From Draconibacterium sp. (GTDB taxonomy: Bacteria; Bacteroidota; Bacteroidia; Bacteroidales; Prolixibacteraceae), in NCBI GenBank assembly GCA_011620585.1, contig WOYV01000040.1, positions 1 to 64,000 on the forward strand: a DNA stretch of 64,000 nt, given 5' to 3'. The translations under genes were made by a program, and so were the position numbers. Positions 27,681 through 35,678 of this stretch are shown one piece after another. The stretch's first letter is position 1; every line of letters starts with the position of its first letter. The notes beneath the pieces are model-generated. The model saw only the letters and a list, made by a program, of their open reading frames with translations. It did no database searches and was not told the origin of the DNA.

Positions 27681-28216
27681 AAGTTGAATTCGCCGGTTTC
27701 GAATTCGCGGTAAAGTTTTGAAAGGGTGCCCAGCCAACGGCCCAGACGTTGCACTGCTTCGGAGGTTTCATCTGTTACCAAAGAATTTTTCATTTTCAGC
27801 AGCAAAAAACCATAAATCGTATCGATAGCCAGTTGAACATCGTTTTGTGCCGAAGTGTTTTTTACCCTAAGTTCGCCCAGCAAACCCGCAATTAATTGAA
27901 AAACCTGAACATAACGGGCATCTGCTCGCGTCTGCACCAGGTTCATATGGAAATCGTTTATATCGTCTATCAAGTTAACGAGAACTTGCAAGTGCCCCTT
28001 TTCCCTGATGCCTTCCTTTTCCATCATGATTACCAGGTTCCTGTACCAATTGCTAATTTCCTTCGAAGTATTTTCATCGGCGTTGTAAGCAGTAACCAAT
28101 TTCTGATCGATCAGATCCATGTCAAATTGCAAAGCTCTTATCATGTCTTCGATCTGATAGAGATACAAGATGTATTCAGCAATATTTTCTTTTCTCTTTT
28201 GTTTAGCTACAAGCAT
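27677..28216 (-). CDS. DUF4924 family protein
   Basis: 179-residue, mostly helical, soluble protein with no signal peptide, matching the Bacteroidota-only DUF4924 family in length and pattern: NIAEYILYLYQIEDMIRA at the start, a central FHMNLVQTRADARY and a C-terminal LGRWLGTLSKLYREFE. Function unknown. It overlaps the convergent DUF393 gene by 4 bp. The 94-bp gap upstream contains a GCCTTGTT tandem repeat just after the S4 gene. Confidence 0.75.
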   Translation of the reverse strand: MLVAKQKRKENIAEYILYLYQIEDMIRALQFDMDLIDQKLVTAYNADENTSKEISNWYRNLVIMMEKEGIREKGHLQVLVNLIDDINDFHMNLVQTRADARYVQVFQLIAGLLGELRVKNTSAQNDVQLAIDTIYGFLLLKMKNSLVTDETSEAVQRLGRWLGTLSKLYREFETGEFNF

Positions 28217-28310
28217 TTCCTGGGTTTAAAATTTCAAGTTCAGTGTTTAAAGTTGGCCATCTGTTTAAACATTTATGCATTCCCGCATTTTCGCCTTGTT
28301 GCCTTGTTGC

Positions 28311-28688
28311 CTACCAATCGAAAAAACCGTCCAAATCGCGACGATCCTTTTTGGTTGGTCTCCCGGTGCCTTTATCACGCTCGCTCCAACGCATATGTTT
28401 TTGTATTTCGAGCAATTCAAGTTCTTCGACAGGTGTTACATCTTCAAAAAAATCGCGAATCAATTTCGCACCCATTCTTTTTTCAGTCAGGCCCAATACT
28501 TTAAAACTCCTCGAAACGGGAGGCTTTCTTACCTTAACCACCTCGCCTACATGTACTTCGCGCGAAGCTTTAACCGTGGCGCCGGCAATCGAAACATGAC
28601 CTTTTTTACAAGCTTCTGTTGCCTGGCTGCGTGTTTTGAAAATACGCACTGCCCACAACCATTTATCAATACGGACCCCAGCTGCCAT
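28311..28688 (-). CDS. S4-domain RNA-binding protein (Hsp15/HslR-like)
   Basis: 125-residue protein. An S4 domain fills about 5-60: VRIDKWLWAVRIFKTRSQAT, the typical helix-loop that binds RNA, then HVSIAGATVKASREVHVGEVV. The basic C-terminal tail (RPTKKDRRDLD) fits Hsp15, which binds 50S subunits that still carry a blocked nascent chain. It follows pth by 4 bp, which places it in a ribosome-maintenance run rplY-pth-S4. Confidence 0.88.
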   Translation of the reverse strand: MAAGVRIDKWLWAVRIFKTRSQATEACKKGHVSIAGATVKASREVHVGEVVKVRKPPVSRSFKVLGLTEKRMGAKLIRDFFEDVTPVEELELLEIQKHMRWSERDKGTGRPTKKDRRDLDGFFDW

Positions 28689-28692
28689 AATT

Positions 28693-29256
28693 CTATTTGG
28701 TATTGAAAATATTCATAGTCCGATCGATACCGACTGTTCCAAAACTGTGTATTATGTCGATACAATCGTTGAATTTAAATGGAAGTTCCTTCTGTTCTTC
28801 CTTGCTCCATTCTCCCAACACATAATCTACCTGGAACCCTTTTCTGAAATCGTCGCCAATCCCAAAACGCAAACGCGCGTAATCGTTTCTTCCCAGTACC
28901 TGATTGATATTTTCGAGGCCGTTATGTCCACCGGCCCCACCTTTTGCACGGACCCTCAGAGTTCCGAATGGCAAAGCCAGATCATCAACCAAAACCAACA
29001 TATTCTGAATATCAATTTTTTCCTGTTGGAGCCAGTAATTCACCGCCCTACCGCTCAAATTCATATAGGTGGTGGGTTTTAGCAATATAAAAGTTCGTGC
29101 CTTGTACTTGTACTCGGCCACAAAACCGTAACGTTTATCGCTAAAACTAATATTGGACGCCTCAGCGAGAGCGTCCAATATTTGAAAGCCAATATTATGG
29201 CGGGTATTTTTGTATTCCGGTCCTATATTACCGAGCCCGGCAATTAAGTACTTCAT
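28693..29256 (-). CDS. pth: Peptidyl-tRNA hydrolase
   Basis: 187-residue cytoplasmic esterase that recycles peptidyl-tRNA released from ribosomes. Family motifs: YLIAGLGNIGPEYKNTRHNI with the catalytic histidine in TRHN, KPTTYMNLSGRAV, VLVDDLALPFG and GGAGGHNGLENI. Length is typical (about 185-195). It is 17 bp after rplY, the common rplY-pth pairing in many bacteria. Confidence 0.96.
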   Translation of the reverse strand: MKYLIAGLGNIGPEYKNTRHNIGFQILDALAEASNISFSDKRYGFVAEYKYKARTFILLKPTTYMNLSGRAVNYWLQQEKIDIQNMLVLVDDLALPFGTLRVRAKGGAGGHNGLENINQVLGRNDYARLRFGIGDDFRKGFQVDYVLGEWSKEEQKELPFKFNDCIDIIHSFGTVGIDRTMNIFNTK

Positions 29257-29273
29257 ACAATCTGTTTTATGAT

Positions 29274-29900
29274 TTATTTTTCACTGGCTGGCGCTTCTTC
29301 AGCTGAAGCTTCTTCTTCATCATCAACTGCAACAGCTGCGCCAGCTGCAGAACGAGCTGCCCTTGTGATGGCTACACTAACTACTACGTTCGATTTTTGA
29401 TCGAGGAATTCAACATTTTCCATTTTAAGATCACCAACTTTGATACCTTGCCCAAGACCTAAATTGGTTACATCAATATTAATGGTATCAGGCAAATCGC
29501 TGGCCAGGGCCTTAACTTTCAGTCGGCGCAAGTTGGTGTTCAGTTTACCCCCGGCGCGAATACCTTTGGCATGACCGGTAACTTTGATTGGAACATCGAC
29601 TTTGATTGGCTTTTCTTCATTAATTTTCATAAAATCAACGTGCATCACCACTTCGTCAACCGGATGCCATTGGATATCCTGCATAATTGCTTTGTGAACC
29701 GTTCCGTCGATATCCAAATCGATCAGGAAAACATTTGGAGTGTAGATCAACTGTCTCATTTCAGCAAAATCTACTGAAAAATGGATTGGTTCTTCGCCAC
29801 CGTACATTACTGCCGGAGCTTTTTCTGCTGCCCGCAGTTTGCGCGAGTCTTTTTTACCCAGGGATTTGCGAACTTCCCCTTTAATCGTTACTGATTTCAT
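29274..29900 (-). CDS. rplY: 50S ribosomal protein L25/general stress protein Ctc
   Basis: 208-residue 5S rRNA-binding ribosomal protein of the long (TL5/CTC) form: an N-terminal L25 domain (KGEVRKSLGKKDSRKLRA, PAVMYGG) and a C-terminal beta domain (LKVKALASDLPDTINIDVTNL). It ends in an acidic, alanine-rich tail (DDEEEASAEEAPA). The gene has its own likely promoter and a 100-base folded leader between it and prs. Confidence 0.95.
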   Translation of the reverse strand: MKSVTIKGEVRKSLGKKDSRKLRAAEKAPAVMYGGEEPIHFSVDFAEMRQLIYTPNVFLIDLDIDGTVHKAIMQDIQWHPVDEVVMHVDFMKINEEKPIKVDVPIKVTGHAKGIRAGGKLNTNLRRLKVKALASDLPDTINIDVTNLGLGQGIKVGDLKMENVEFLDQKSNVVVSVAITRAARSAAGAAVAVDDEEEASAEEAPASEK

Positions 29901-30010
29901 TTTAATAATTTACGTTAATAATTATGGTACTCAGTCCTCTCACCTCTGGCGAGACAAACAGCATGCACATTATTAATGGCCCTGCTTATGGAAAAAGCGG
30001 TGCAAAAATA
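29901..30010 (-). promoter_or_regulatory. rplY promoter and folded leader
   Basis: Minus-strand TATTTTTG (30003-30010) fits the -7 element, just after the prs stop. The leader that follows has paired segments: TCTCGCC-AGA-GGTGAGA (7 bp, around 29938-29954) and a GCATGC palindrome. A leader of this length in front of a ribosomal protein gene could mediate autoregulation; the sequence alone does not show it. Confidence 0.4.
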
Positions 30011-30014
30011 GAAA

Positions 30015-30950
30015 TTATTTGTAATACAACGAACTTATTGACTGATTTTTATATACACGGCGAATGGCTTCAGCAAAAGCATCGGCAGTTGAGATGTATT
30101 TTATCTTTGTACTTCCGGCACCTGGCTTGATCGAATCGGTAAAATATACTTCTTCCAGTTCCGATTTTTCAATACGTTCGACAGCTGGCCCCGATAATAC
30201 ACCGTGTGCGGCAAATGCGCGTACCGTTTTGGCCCCTTCCTTTTTCATCAGGTTGGCTGCTTTGGTGATCGTTCCTGCTGTATCGATCATATCGTCGACG
30301 ATAATCACATCTTTCCCTTTTACTTCTCCAATAACCGTCATATTCCCTACTTCATTCGGTCTTGCCCTTGTTTTATGGCAAATCACAATCCCTGTCTCGA
30401 GCATCTTTGCATAGGTATTGGCACGTTTTGTACCTCCTACGTCGGGAGATGCTATCACTACATCGCGTAAACCCATTTTTTCGATAAACGGAACAAATAA
30501 AGCTGATGCGTATAAATGATCAACCGGAACATTAAAAAATCCCTGAATCTGATCGGCATGCAAATCCATGGTGATCAAACGGTCGATACCCGCTACCGAA
30601 AGAAGGTCGGCTACCAGTTTTGCCCCAATCGAAACCCTTGGTTTATCTTTACGGTCCTGGCGAGCGTAACCAAAATAAGGCACTACTGCAATAATTTTGT
30701 ATGCACTCGCCCTTTTCGCTGCGTCAATCATTAGCAAAAGTTCAAGCAGATTATCGGCTGACGGTGGCGTAGATTGAACAATAAAAACGTGAGAGCCCCG
30801 GATTGTTTCTTCGTAACAGGGTTCGAATTCGCCATCGGCAAATACCGGACACGACGAATGCCCCAGGTCGACATCCAGACTATCGCAGATTTTTTCTGTT
30901 AAATACCGGGTCGTTCTTCCAGTAAAAATTTTTAGTGGATGCGACTTCAT
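30015..30950 (-). CDS. prs: Ribose-phosphate pyrophosphokinase
   Basis: Makes PRPP from ribose 5-phosphate and ATP for nucleotide, His and Trp synthesis. I place the start at MKSHPLKIFTGR (30950), giving 311 residues, the normal length. An in-frame ATG at 30989 adds 13 residues and would leave a short leader like other genes here, so it is a real alternative. Motifs: FADGEFEPCYEETIRG, VVPYFGYARQDRKD, the flexible-loop and metal residues in ITMDLHADQIQGFF, and the PRPP loop VIIVDDMIDTAGTI. Confidence 0.95.
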   Translation of the reverse strand: MKSHPLKIFTGRTTRYLTEKICDSLDVDLGHSSCPVFADGEFEPCYEETIRGSHVFIVQSTPPSADNLLELLLMIDAAKRASAYKIIAVVPYFGYARQDRKDKPRVSIGAKLVADLLSVAGIDRLITMDLHADQIQGFFNVPVDHLYASALFVPFIEKMGLRDVVIASPDVGGTKRANTYAKMLETGIVICHKTRARPNEVGNMTVIGEVKGKDVIIVDDMIDTAGTITKAANLMKKEGAKTVRAFAAHGVLSGPAVERIEKSELEEVYFTDSIKPGAGSTKIKYISTADAFAEAIRRVYKNQSISSLYYK

Positions 30951-31010
30951 ACGACTAATCGTTTTATTTAAAGAATCGGAATTTGACATGTAAAATATCG
31001 GATTTTGATG

Positions 31011-31018
31011 CAAAGTTA
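31011..31018 (-). promoter_or_regulatory. -7 promoter element for prs
   Basis: TAACTTTG on the minus strand fits TAnnTTTG. The expected start near 31005 excludes the ATG at 31013 as the prs start codon and leaves 30989 or 30950. The -33 partner is weak. Confidence 0.45.
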
Positions 31019-31077
31019 AAAACTTTCGTGTATCTCGAATCTAAGTTATTCGATAGATCGCACAAAACCAAATGCGG

Positions 31078-31677
31078 CTACTGACTTTTGTTCACATCTT
31101 CAATGAAGCCAAGGATTTCGGTTTTGCCTACACCGGTTTCGGATGATGAAATAAAATATCCCGGCATTTGTTCCCAGGTTTCAAACATCTTTGTTTCGTA
31201 GGCTTTCAAATTAGCTTCGAGTTCCGATGGCTTAAGTTTATCGGTTTTTGTAAATATTATATTGAACGGAATCTCACTCACACCCAGCCATTCCATAAAC
31301 TCGAGGTCGGCTTGCTGGGCAGGATGACGCGAGTCGATCAGTACAAATAAACAATACAGGTTTTCGCGCTTCAGGATGTAATTGCGCAACATGTTTTCCC
31401 ACTTCAAACGTTCGGCCTTTGGAACCTGCGCGTAACCGTAACCCGGCAAATCGACCAGGTACCAATAATTGTTAATTAAAAAATGATTGATCAGCCTTGT
31501 TTTCCCGGGTTTGCCTGAGATTTTAGCCAGCGATTTCTTGTTGGTGAGCATGTTAATCAGCGAAGATTTACCCACATTTGAACGGCCAATAAAAGCATAT
31601 TCCGGGCGGTCCGATGCCGGGCACTTTCTCACATCCGAGTTGCTCATCAAAAATTCCGCTTCCTTTATTTCCATCAA
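31078..31677 (-). CDS. engB: Ribosome biogenesis GTP-binding protein (YihA/YsxC)
   Basis: 199-residue GTPase needed for late 50S assembly. G1 is GRSNVGKS, G2 lies around [12 protein letters not shown]3 is [12 protein letters not shown]4 is TKTDK and G5 is SSETGVG. The length is that of a single-domain EngB. An isolated leftward gene between manA and prs, with 128 bp before prs. Confidence 0.95.
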   Translation of the reverse strand: MMEIKEAEFLMSNSDVRKCPASDRPEYAFIGRSNVGKSSLINMLTNKKSLAKISGKPGKTRLINHFLINNYWYLVDLPGYGYAQVPKAERLKWENMLRNYILKRENLYCLFVLIDSRHPAQQADLEFMEWLGVSEIPFNIIFTKTDKLKPSELEANLKAYETKMFETWEQMPGYFISSSETGVGKTEILGFIEDVNKSQ

Positions 31678-31716
31678 AAAAATGTTTGAATGATTTCTGA
31701 AGGTAAGAAAAATATC

Positions 31717-32700
31717 CTAGCCAATATAAACTTCCAATATCTTAACCTTTTCTGACAAAGGTTTCAACTGAATCGATTCGAGGCTTGCAGGGATTAAAAC
31801 CGTTTCACCCTTCTTCACAACTTCGTTTCCTCCTTCTGACATTACTTCAAAATCGCCTTCCAGTGTCATGTAAATCACAAACGAGTCGAGTTCAATGTAA
31901 TCCCTGTCCAGGTCTTTGTCGAATTCAATCAAATTAGTAGTAAAATACTGGCAACTTACCAATTCAACAGGTTGATTCAACTCGTTTTTGTAGCTGGTTT
32001 TATACTCTCCGGAATACGAAAAATCGATGGCATCGAGCGCCAGTTTGGTATGTAATTCGCGTTCATTTCCGGCGTTGTCTTTACGGTTGTAATCGAAAAT
32101 GCGGTAAGTTACATCCGAAGTTTGCTGAATTTCGGCCACCAAACACCCTTTCCCGATGGCATGCACACGGCCGGCCGGTATAAAAAATACATCGCCAACT
32201 TTGGTTTCATCAAAATGAAGCAAATCCAAAAGCTTGCCCGAACTGAAATACTCAAGGTACTTCCCGCGATCGAGTTCCTGGTTAAAGCCTGAATTGATCA
32301 ATGCTCCCTTTTCTGCTCCCGCGACGTACCACATCTCCGTTTTTCCGTAAGCATTGTGCCGCTCTTTCGAAAGCTGGTCGTTGGGATGTACCTGTATCGA
32401 AAGATCATCGTTGGCGTCGATAAACTTGATCAGCAGCGGAAACTCCGCACCAAACTTATCATATACTTTATCTCCCACAAGGTCGCCCATATATATTTCG
32501 ATGAGTTCATTCAGATCGTTGCCAGCCAGAAAACCATTGCTAACCACCGAAATATTTCCTTCCACTCCCGAAAGTTCCCAGCTTTCGCCGCAATTCGGCA
32601 AATCGCCAAAGTCCTTGTCCAGGAGGGTACGGATGCGTTGTCCTCCCCAGATTTTTTCGTGAAAAATGGGTTGAAATTTTATGGGATAAAGATCGCTCAT
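31717..32700 (-). CDS. manA: Mannose-6-phosphate isomerase, class I type
   Basis: 327-residue zinc enzyme that interconverts fructose 6-phosphate and mannose 6-phosphate. I prefer the ATG at 32700 (MSDLYPIKFQPIFHEKIWGG), four codons inside the longest frame. Motifs: KIWGGQRIRTLL, GESWELSG, LSIQVHPND (zinc ligands), YGKTEMWYV and IPAGRVHAIGKGCLVAEIQQ. This short form lacks the C-terminal extension of the E. coli enzyme, as in Firmicutes and Bacteroidota. It follows the Dabb gene closely. Confidence 0.92.
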   Translation of the reverse strand: MSDLYPIKFQPIFHEKIWGGQRIRTLLDKDFGDLPNCGESWELSGVEGNISVVSNGFLAGNDLNELIEIYMGDLVGDKVYDKFGAEFPLLIKFIDANDDLSIQVHPNDQLSKERHNAYGKTEMWYVAGAEKGALINSGFNQELDRGKYLEYFSSGKLLDLLHFDETKVGDVFFIPAGRVHAIGKGCLVAEIQQTSDVTYRIFDYNRKDNAGNERELHTKLALDAIDFSYSGEYKTSYKNELNQPVELVSCQYFTTNLIEFDKDLDRDYIELDSFVIYMTLEGDFEVMSEGGNEVVKKGETVLIPASLESIQLKPLSEKVKILEVYIG

Positions 32701-32731
32701 GCTATTCTTCAATTGTGTTTAAACCTGCAAA

Positions 32732-33031
32732 TCAGAACCTGAAATCAACAGCTGCGCGGGCTTCAGTAACTTCTGCCACAAAAGCAAGCACTTCCATGTG
32801 CCCGGGATGAACCCGATAAACATCCAGGTCTTCGATGTTTTCGAAATGCGAGATCAAAGCCAGATCGTAACTTTTTGAATCGGGTTCGTAATTCTCACCA
32901 ACTTCCAGATATTTAAGTTCCGGTATCTTCCCTTTCAGCGCCAGCAAGCTGGTTTTCAGGTCAGTAATGACTTTTGCCTTTTCTTCGGCGGGATAATGCT
33001 TTAGTTTAAAAAGAACGATGTGATTGATCAT
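32732..33031 (-). CDS. Dabb (stress-responsive alpha/beta barrel) domain protein
   Basis: 99-residue ferredoxin-like protein with the Dabb pattern: HIVLFKLKHYP at the start, LEVGENYEPDSKSYDLALISHFE in the middle and DVYRVHPGHMEVLAFV towards the end. These small dimeric proteins have mixed roles; some are enzymes, many are unassigned. It is 31 bp before manA in the same direction. Confidence 0.85.
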   Translation of the reverse strand: MINHIVLFKLKHYPAEEKAKVITDLKTSLLALKGKIPELKYLEVGENYEPDSKSYDLALISHFENIEDLDVYRVHPGHMEVLAFVAEVTEARAAVDFRF

Positions 33032-33145
33032 TGCTGTCTATTTTTTGTAAATTGTGCTTTTATTGCTACGAAATTAGTGTTTTCTTAGCAATCTGTTTTG
33101 TACCATCTAACCAGGTTTCGAAAGATAACAATTAATTAGAAGACC

Positions 33146-33760
33146 ATGCTGATAATTGGCATTGCCGGTGGGACCGGTTCCGGGAAAACAACCGTTGTGA
33201 ACAAGATACTGGAACAATTTTCGAAAGACGAAGTGGCTGTTTTGTCACACGATTCGTATTACTACGACAACAGCGAATTGACTTTGGAGGAACGTCGGAA
33301 GAAGAATTACGACCACCCCGATGCCATTGAATTTGATCTGATGATCGAGCATGTAAAAAAACTTCAACGCGGCGAAGCTATCGAAGAACCTGTTTATTCA
33401 TTTATCACCTGTACCCGATTGAGCGACACCCACTTTGTTCAACCCCGCCATGTACTTATCATCGAAGGTATTCTTTGTTTAACAAGCAAAGCACTGCGCG
33501 ACTTAATGGACATAAAAGTTTTTGTGGATTGCGATTCCGACATCCGGCTTTCACGTGTGATTCAGCGCGACATACAGGAACGTGGCCGCGACGTGGAGCA
33601 AGTGCTGAAGCGTTACAAAGAAACCGTTCGGCCCAGTCATCTACAGTTTATTGAACCTACTAAAAGATATGCCGATATTATTGTTCCACAGGGTGGCAAG
33701 AATAAAATTGCCATACAAATTCTGACTAATCATATCTTGCAAACCTTAAATCATGAGTGA
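33146..33760 (+). CDS. udk: Uridine kinase
   Basis: 204-residue kinase that phosphorylates uridine and cytidine in pyrimidine salvage. Walker A is GIAGGTGSGKTT; the family segments SHDSYYYDN, YDHPDAIEFDLM, EPVYSFITCTR, VLIIEGIL and DIQERGRDVEQVLKRY are intact. Length matches the family. The stop codon TGA shares its last base with the ATG of the exonuclease gene (TGATG), so the two are translationally coupled. Confidence 0.95.
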   Translation: MLIIGIAGGTGSGKTTVVNKILEQFSKDEVAVLSHDSYYYDNSELTLEERRKKNYDHPDAIEFDLMIEHVKKLQRGEAIEEPVYSFITCTRLSDTHFVQPRHVLIIEGILCLTSKALRDLMDIKVFVDCDSDIRLSRVIQRDIQERGRDVEQVLKRYKETVRPSHLQFIEPTKRYADIIVPQGGKNKIAIQILTNHILQTLNHE

Positions 33761-34485
33761 TGTTACACCATTTGAACCTTGACGAAATATTATTTATAGA
33801 TATTGAAACTGTTCCACTGGTACCTGAATTTACCAAGTTAAACGAGCGTTGGCAACAACTTTGGGTCAGCAAGATGCAGTACCAGATCAGCAACGGCGAG
33901 TCGGTTGACGAGTTGTACGACCGGGCGGGAATTTATGCCGAATTCGGACGGATCATTTGCATCTCAGCCGGTTACGTGGTCCAGAAACAGGGAGAACCCT
34001 GGTTTAGGGTAAAATCGTTTTACGACGACGACGAAAAGAAACTGATCAGCAATTTTTTTAACGCACTTCAACGATTTGGCAAAGCCGGGAAACGTCGATT
34101 GTGTGCCCATAACGGCCAGGAATTCGATTTCCCGTATATATCGCGGCGTGCCCTGGTGAACGACCTTGATTTGCCCAAAGTACTTGATGTGGCAGGATCA
34201 AAACCATGGGAAATAAAAGACGTACTGATCGATACCCTTCAGCTTTGGAAATTTGGCGATTACAAACATTATACTTCGCTTTCGCTGCTTTGCGAGCTAT
34301 TCAATATCCCCACGCCAAAAGATGATATTGATGGCAGCCAGGTTGCTAAGGTTTACTGGGAAGACAAAGACCTTGACCGCATTGTAAAATACTGTGAAAA
34401 AGACACGTTAGCTGTAGCCAACCTGTTGTTAAAATATAAAGGCGATAAAACAATACCGTTTGAAAACATGGAAAGTGTGGCTTAA
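33760..34485 (+). CDS. DEDDy 3'-5' exonuclease, PolB-exonuclease-like
   Basis: 241-residue predicted exonuclease (DNA_pol_B_exo2 group). ExoI is FIDIETVP with the acidic DxE, ExoII is CAHNGQEFDFPYISRR, and ExoIII is YCEKDTLAVANLL, with a tyrosine four residues before the last aspartate (the DEDDy form). The start ATG overlaps the udk stop by one base; a GTG one codon earlier is possible. It may act in DNA repair or nucleotide turnover; substrate unknown. Confidence 0.85.
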   Translation: MLHHLNLDEILFIDIETVPLVPEFTKLNERWQQLWVSKMQYQISNGESVDELYDRAGIYAEFGRIICISAGYVVQKQGEPWFRVKSFYDDDEKKLISNFFNALQRFGKAGKRRLCAHNGQEFDFPYISRRALVNDLDLPKVLDVAGSKPWEIKDVLIDTLQLWKFGDYKHYTSLSLLCELFNIPTPKDDIDGSQVAKVYWEDKDLDRIVKYCEKDTLAVANLLLKYKGDKTIPFENMESVA

Positions 34486-34506
34486 AAAAGCTGTATTTTA
34501 GGCTTC

Positions 34507-34965
34507 CTACTTCCTCATCATCCGATCGATATCGCGTTTGGCATCCTTTGTTTTTAAACTCTCGCGTTTATCGTAAGTCTTTTTACCACGCGCCAATGCA
34601 ATTTCGAGTTTGGCCAAACCTTTGTCGTTCACAAATAATTTCACGGTGATAATCGTAAACCCAGATTCCTTCACCTTTTTAGCGAGTTTATCCAACTCTT
34701 TTCGGTTGAGCAGCAATTTACGGTCGCGTTTGGCAATGTGGTTGTTGCAGGTGCCCATTTCGTATTCTGCAATATGAAGGTTCTTTACATATAATTCGTT
34801 TCCCACAAACTGACAATACGAATCAACCAGGTTAACTTTGCCATTTCTGATCGATTTAATTTCGGTACCCAACAGTTTCATGCCGGCAACAAAACGTTCC
34901 ACCAATTCATACTCGAAGGTGGCTTTGCGGTTTTTAATACTGATATTTTGCTGCGGATGAGCCAT
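34507..34965 (-). CDS. smpB: SsrA-binding protein
   Basis: 152-residue partner of tmRNA in rescuing stalled ribosomes. ATG at 34965 ([20 protein letters not shown]) is preferred. Conserved segments: [51 protein letters not shown], and the C-terminal tail [20 protein letters not shown] that enters the decoding site. No tmRNA gene is visible nearby. It lies 14 bp after the Yip1 gene in the same direction. Confidence 0.96.
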   Translation of the reverse strand: MAHPQQNISIKNRKATFEYELVERFVAGMKLLGTEIKSIRNGKVNLVDSYCQFVGNELYVKNLHIAEYEMGTCNNHIAKRDRKLLLNRKELDKLAKKVKESGFTIITVKLFVNDKGLAKLEIALARGKKTYDKRESLKTKDAKRDIDRMMRK

Positions 34966-34978
34966 AAACAAATCAATT

Positions 34979-35548
34979 TTAATAATATGCGTTTAGTAAC
35001 TTCGATAGAAAAAAACTCAGAAAACTAAACACAAAAAAGTTGGCTACAATGGTAATTATAACATAACTATGTTCCTTGTTTTCGGGGAAGGTCAATAATT
35101 CTTTTGCACCTATCCAAAACAGGTAGAAACTGTATAATCCAACAACATTGAGCGGGTATAGAAATGGGAAAAGTCCGGTTACAGCCGAGATCAAAACAAT
35201 CGGTGTCATCGAATAAGCAACCAGTATTCGTGCAATTTCCACATTTTTCCCGGCTCCAAACGATTTCATCAATTCGGCAGAAATCAAAACGCCAAGATAA
35301 TATGTTAGCCCAAACAATATAATTTCACGTAAGGCCTTCAGCAAAGGATATTCGATAAAGAAATCTGTCCTCCGAAAAAATTCACCCATAAAAACTGCCA
35401 CAGCTAACGCCAACATCATGGGAAGAAGATAAGTGAGCCACAATGTTTTTGTGTCTTTGCTTGTTTCTTTTTGTTTCTTCCAGAAAACGGCAGGTGTAAG
35501 AATTAGTTCCTTACCCTGAGCTACAATATTTGAAATTGAGAATTTCAT
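34979..35548 (-). CDS. Yip1-domain membrane protein
   Basis: 189-residue integral membrane protein with about five hydrophobic segments ([60 protein letters not shown] and a last one near the C-terminus). The pattern AYSMTPIVL and the gap-free four-to-five-helix core match the Yip1 family. Bacterial members have no known role. It probably forms a two-gene transcript with smpB. Confidence 0.75.
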   Translation of the reverse strand: MKFSISNIVAQGKELILTPAVFWKKQKETSKDTKTLWLTYLLPMMLALAVAVFMGEFFRRTDFFIEYPLLKALREIILFGLTYYLGVLISAELMKSFGAGKNVEIARILVAYSMTPIVLISAVTGLFPFLYPLNVVGLYSFYLFWIGAKELLTFPENKEHSYVIITIVANFFVFSFLSFFLSKLLNAYY

Positions 35549-35564
35549 CCCTTTGTATTTGCGG

Positions 35565-35595
35565 CAAAATTACACTTTCTATTAGATTTAAGAAA
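35565..35595 (-). promoter_or_regulatory. Promoter for the Yip1-smpB transcript
   Basis: On the minus strand: TTTC (35595-35592), a 19-bp spacer, then TAATTTTG (35572-35565). It would start only about 10 bases before the ATG at 35548, giving a very short leader. Confidence 0.6.
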
Positions 35596-35678
35596 TGATA
35601 ATGCACAACACAAAAATTATCCGATTTATCAGTTCTGGACTATTCATTCGGGACATTACTTAGCGATGTGCCCAACAA

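Noticed and set aside
28275..28706. Plus-strand frames across the S4 and pth genes
   Set aside because: Opposite to two clear genes in an obvious operon; no family resemblance.
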